A stretch of 64,000 bases of DNA. Source: Verrucomicrobiota bacterium. Its GTDB lineage: Bacteria > Verrucomicrobiota > Verrucomicrobiia > Verrucomicrobiales > DEV007. Under the pieces are notes generated by a model. The model had not been told where the DNA came from, did no database searches, and saw nothing but the letters and a program-made list of their open reading frames with translations. A program made the position numbers and the translations under genes. Below, one piece after another: positions 62,794 to 64,000 of this stretch. The DNA lies in assembly GCA_003402735.1 (NCBI GenBank), contig QQNE01000005.1:1-64000 (forward strand), read 5' to 3'. Position 1 is the first letter of the stretch; each line of letters opens with the position of its first letter.

Positions 62794-64000
62794 GGGGATC
62801 GGGGGACGGGGGTGGGGGTGACGAGTTTCCAAAACCAGTTTCGAAGCTGCGCGGTGGAAGGACGATCGTCGAGAAACATCGCGGTGCCATGAGCGCCGAG
62901 TCCGGACTGCACATGGGTCACCGGGGCGGCCATCGCCTCCATGACGGGGCGGAAGGCTTCCTCGGAATTGTCAGTCTGGAAGACGGCGCGGCCGCGGAAT
63001 CGCTTGGCCCGTTCGATGGCCCCGTCCAGGGTGGCACCGCGCCAACCGTCGCCGTCGTAGTGTTGGCAGGCGTGGATGCCTTTCCAAAGCGCCGCGATCC
63101 GGTCATCGCGCAGGCCGATGAATCCGCAGGCCAGCGCTCCCCGGGAAAAGCCGGTGAGCAGGATGTTGGTCCGGTCTCCCCCGAACCGGGCGCAGACTTC
63201 TTCCACGAGGCGCCTTGCGAAGGCCGCGGTGTCGTCCGGATTTCCCCAGCCATCCTCCACGGCACCGGCCACGGTGCGATCGACGAAGGGAAGACCGAGA
63301 CAGATCGCGCCGCGTCCCTTGGTGATCCCGTGACCGATCACGCATTGTTCCGGCAAGCCGGTGGAGTAGCAACCGGTGGTGAAGAAGATGTTTCCCGGCC
63401 ATTCGGCGATGACGGGGAAGTTCGATCCCGGTTTCCAATCCTCGGGAAGGTGGAGGATGGCGTGGGGGGCAGCGGGGCCCTGACCTGGCAAACGGAAGCG
63501 GACGCGTCGTCCCGGTCGGGGCGGGCCGTCTTCCACCGGAGGCACATCGAGTCGTGTGGACGGGCGTTGCCAGGGCGGGGCGGTGCCCGCGGCCGAGAGG
63601 TGGCGCAGTTCCAACGAGCCGGTTCCGTTCCGGTTGCCGATGGTCATGACCTGGATTTTTTGCACCTGGTCCGGGTCGATTTTGGGGGTGCCATCCGGCC
63701 AGGTGTCCCGCAGGTTGCAGGAAAAGTGGCCGGTTTGGCCCGGTTCCAGTATCGCCTCGGCGGGCACGGCATCCCAGCCGCGGTCACCCACCACCCAGAG
63801 CATGACGCGGATCCTGGACGACCCGGTGTTTTTGATTTCCGCTTCGACCGCGGCGTGGCCGCCCAAGCGCCAACCGGTTTCCGGTGCGGGCAGAACCGCC
63901 CAGGCGTGGGGGCTGGTGCCGGGATGAACGGTGAGAAGCAAGCGGTCCCGGTCGGCTTCGGCGGTCATCTGGCGAAGCTCCCGGGGCAGGTGGGGAGGTG
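62790..64000 (-). CDS. Alpha/beta-hydrolase-type esterase, N-terminus cut by window edge
   Basis: The frame is open to the right window edge, so the start is missing; the visible part is about 400 residues. An N-terminal beta-sandwich (WAVLPAPETGWRLGGHAAVEAEIKN in shorter conserved points such as LEPGQTGHFSCNLRDTW) looks like a carbohydrate-binding module. It is followed by an alpha/beta-hydrolase with nucleophile elbow TGFSRGALACG and a late GAHGTAMF His candidate. A glycan esterase is likely. Its stop overlaps the Gfo/Idh/MocA start (ATGA). Confidence 0.8.
   Translation of the reverse strand, partial: PPHLPRELRQMTAEADRDRLLLTVHPGTSPHAWAVLPAPETGWRLGGHAAVEAEIKNTGSSRIRVMLWVVGDRGWDAVPAEAILEPGQTGHFSCNLRDTWPDGTPKIDPDQVQKIQVMTIGNRNGTGSLELRHLSAAGTAPPWQRPSTRLDVPPVEDGPPRPGRRVRFRLPGQGPAAPHAILHLPEDWKPGSNFPVIAEWPGNIFFTTGCYSTGLPEQCVIGHGITKGRGAICLGLPFVDRTVAGAVEDGWGNPDDTAAFARRLVEEVCARFGGDRTNILLTGFSRGALACGFIGLRDDRIAALWKGIHACQHYDGDGWRGATLDGAIERAKRFRGRAVFQTDNSEEAFRPVMEAMAAPVTHVQSGLGAHGTAMFLDDRPSTAQLRNWFWKLVTPTPVPRSP

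Noticed and set aside
60541-62892. A 783-codon plus-strand frame
   Set aside because: Antisense to the lipoprotein and Gfo/Idh/MocA genes, both of which have clear motifs and signal sequences.

Overview
The window reads as a chromosomal segment of a GC-rich member of Verrucomicrobiota. The PVC superphylum is certain; the exact phylum is inferred. The evidence is the dense set of families expanded in Planctomycetes/Verrucomicrobia: two membrane-bound-dehydrogenase/PiruVer-type proteins, two DUF1501 proteins, two PSCyt1/DUF1549/DUF1553 haem proteins, Tat-exported sugar-acting enzymes and a Bat-like MoxR/DUF58/VWA cluster. Coding density is very high. Many gene pairs overlap by 4 bp (ATGA/GTGA) and several convergent pairs are only a few bases apart. 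I see no IS element, prophage, CRISPR array or rRNA. One tRNA, His(GTG), is present. Genes at both ends are cut by the window.

Layout. 1-3942 (minus): two secreted haem/dehydrogenase-type proteins and a PhnA-like zinc-ribbon protein. 4078-6172 (plus): glycerate kinase and fabD. 6173-7085: an AT-rich regulatory gap with dyads, then two microproteins (one ribbon-helix-helix-like) and a strong terminator. 7174-9556: an RlpA-like protein and a hybrid sensor with a degenerate ATPase. 9686-13517: an operon resembling mycobacterial arfABC (TM + repeated BON-like units + OmpA, then two small membrane proteins), ending in an RlmM-like rRNA methyltransferase. 13522-19867: a haem-motif/toroid protein, a REC-PAS-GGDEF-EAL protein, an SGNH hydrolase, an M42 peptidase and a Uma2-family protein with a heptad-repeat tail.

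19961-31183: a tandem alpha/beta hydrolase divergent from a seven-gene plus-strand run: creatininase-family hydrolase, TIM-barrel epimerase, DUF1501, haem/DUF1553 protein with a discoidin-like domain, GMC oxidoreductase, membrane protein and gluconate-dehydrogenase-subunit-3-like protein. I infer an envelope glycan- or sugar-oxidising system. 31193-34460: an esterase, a LAS-type metallopeptidase-like membrane protein and a permuted papain-like (YiiX/NlpC) protein. 34720-40791 (minus): cysE, sprT-like, a 55-residue Cys-rich protein, then a second haem/DUF1553 protein (with a golvesin-type domain) and DUF1501.

40933-54529 (plus): a 12-gene co-directional run: dtd, TPR-redoxin, YkgJ-type cysteine cluster, then coiled-coil membrane protein, MoxR, large membrane protein, ABC ATPase, permease, DUF58, BatA-like VWA and a protein with four CxxCH haem motifs. 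54868-57608: hsp20-lon. 57626-58513 (minus): rnc and tRNA-His. 58597-60402 (plus): zincin-like protein, DUF1802 and GT2. 60409-64000 (minus): a lipoprotein, a Gfo/Idh/MocA oxidoreductase and a partial alpha/beta hydrolase. Function assignments rest on motif reading and family memory. No database search was run.
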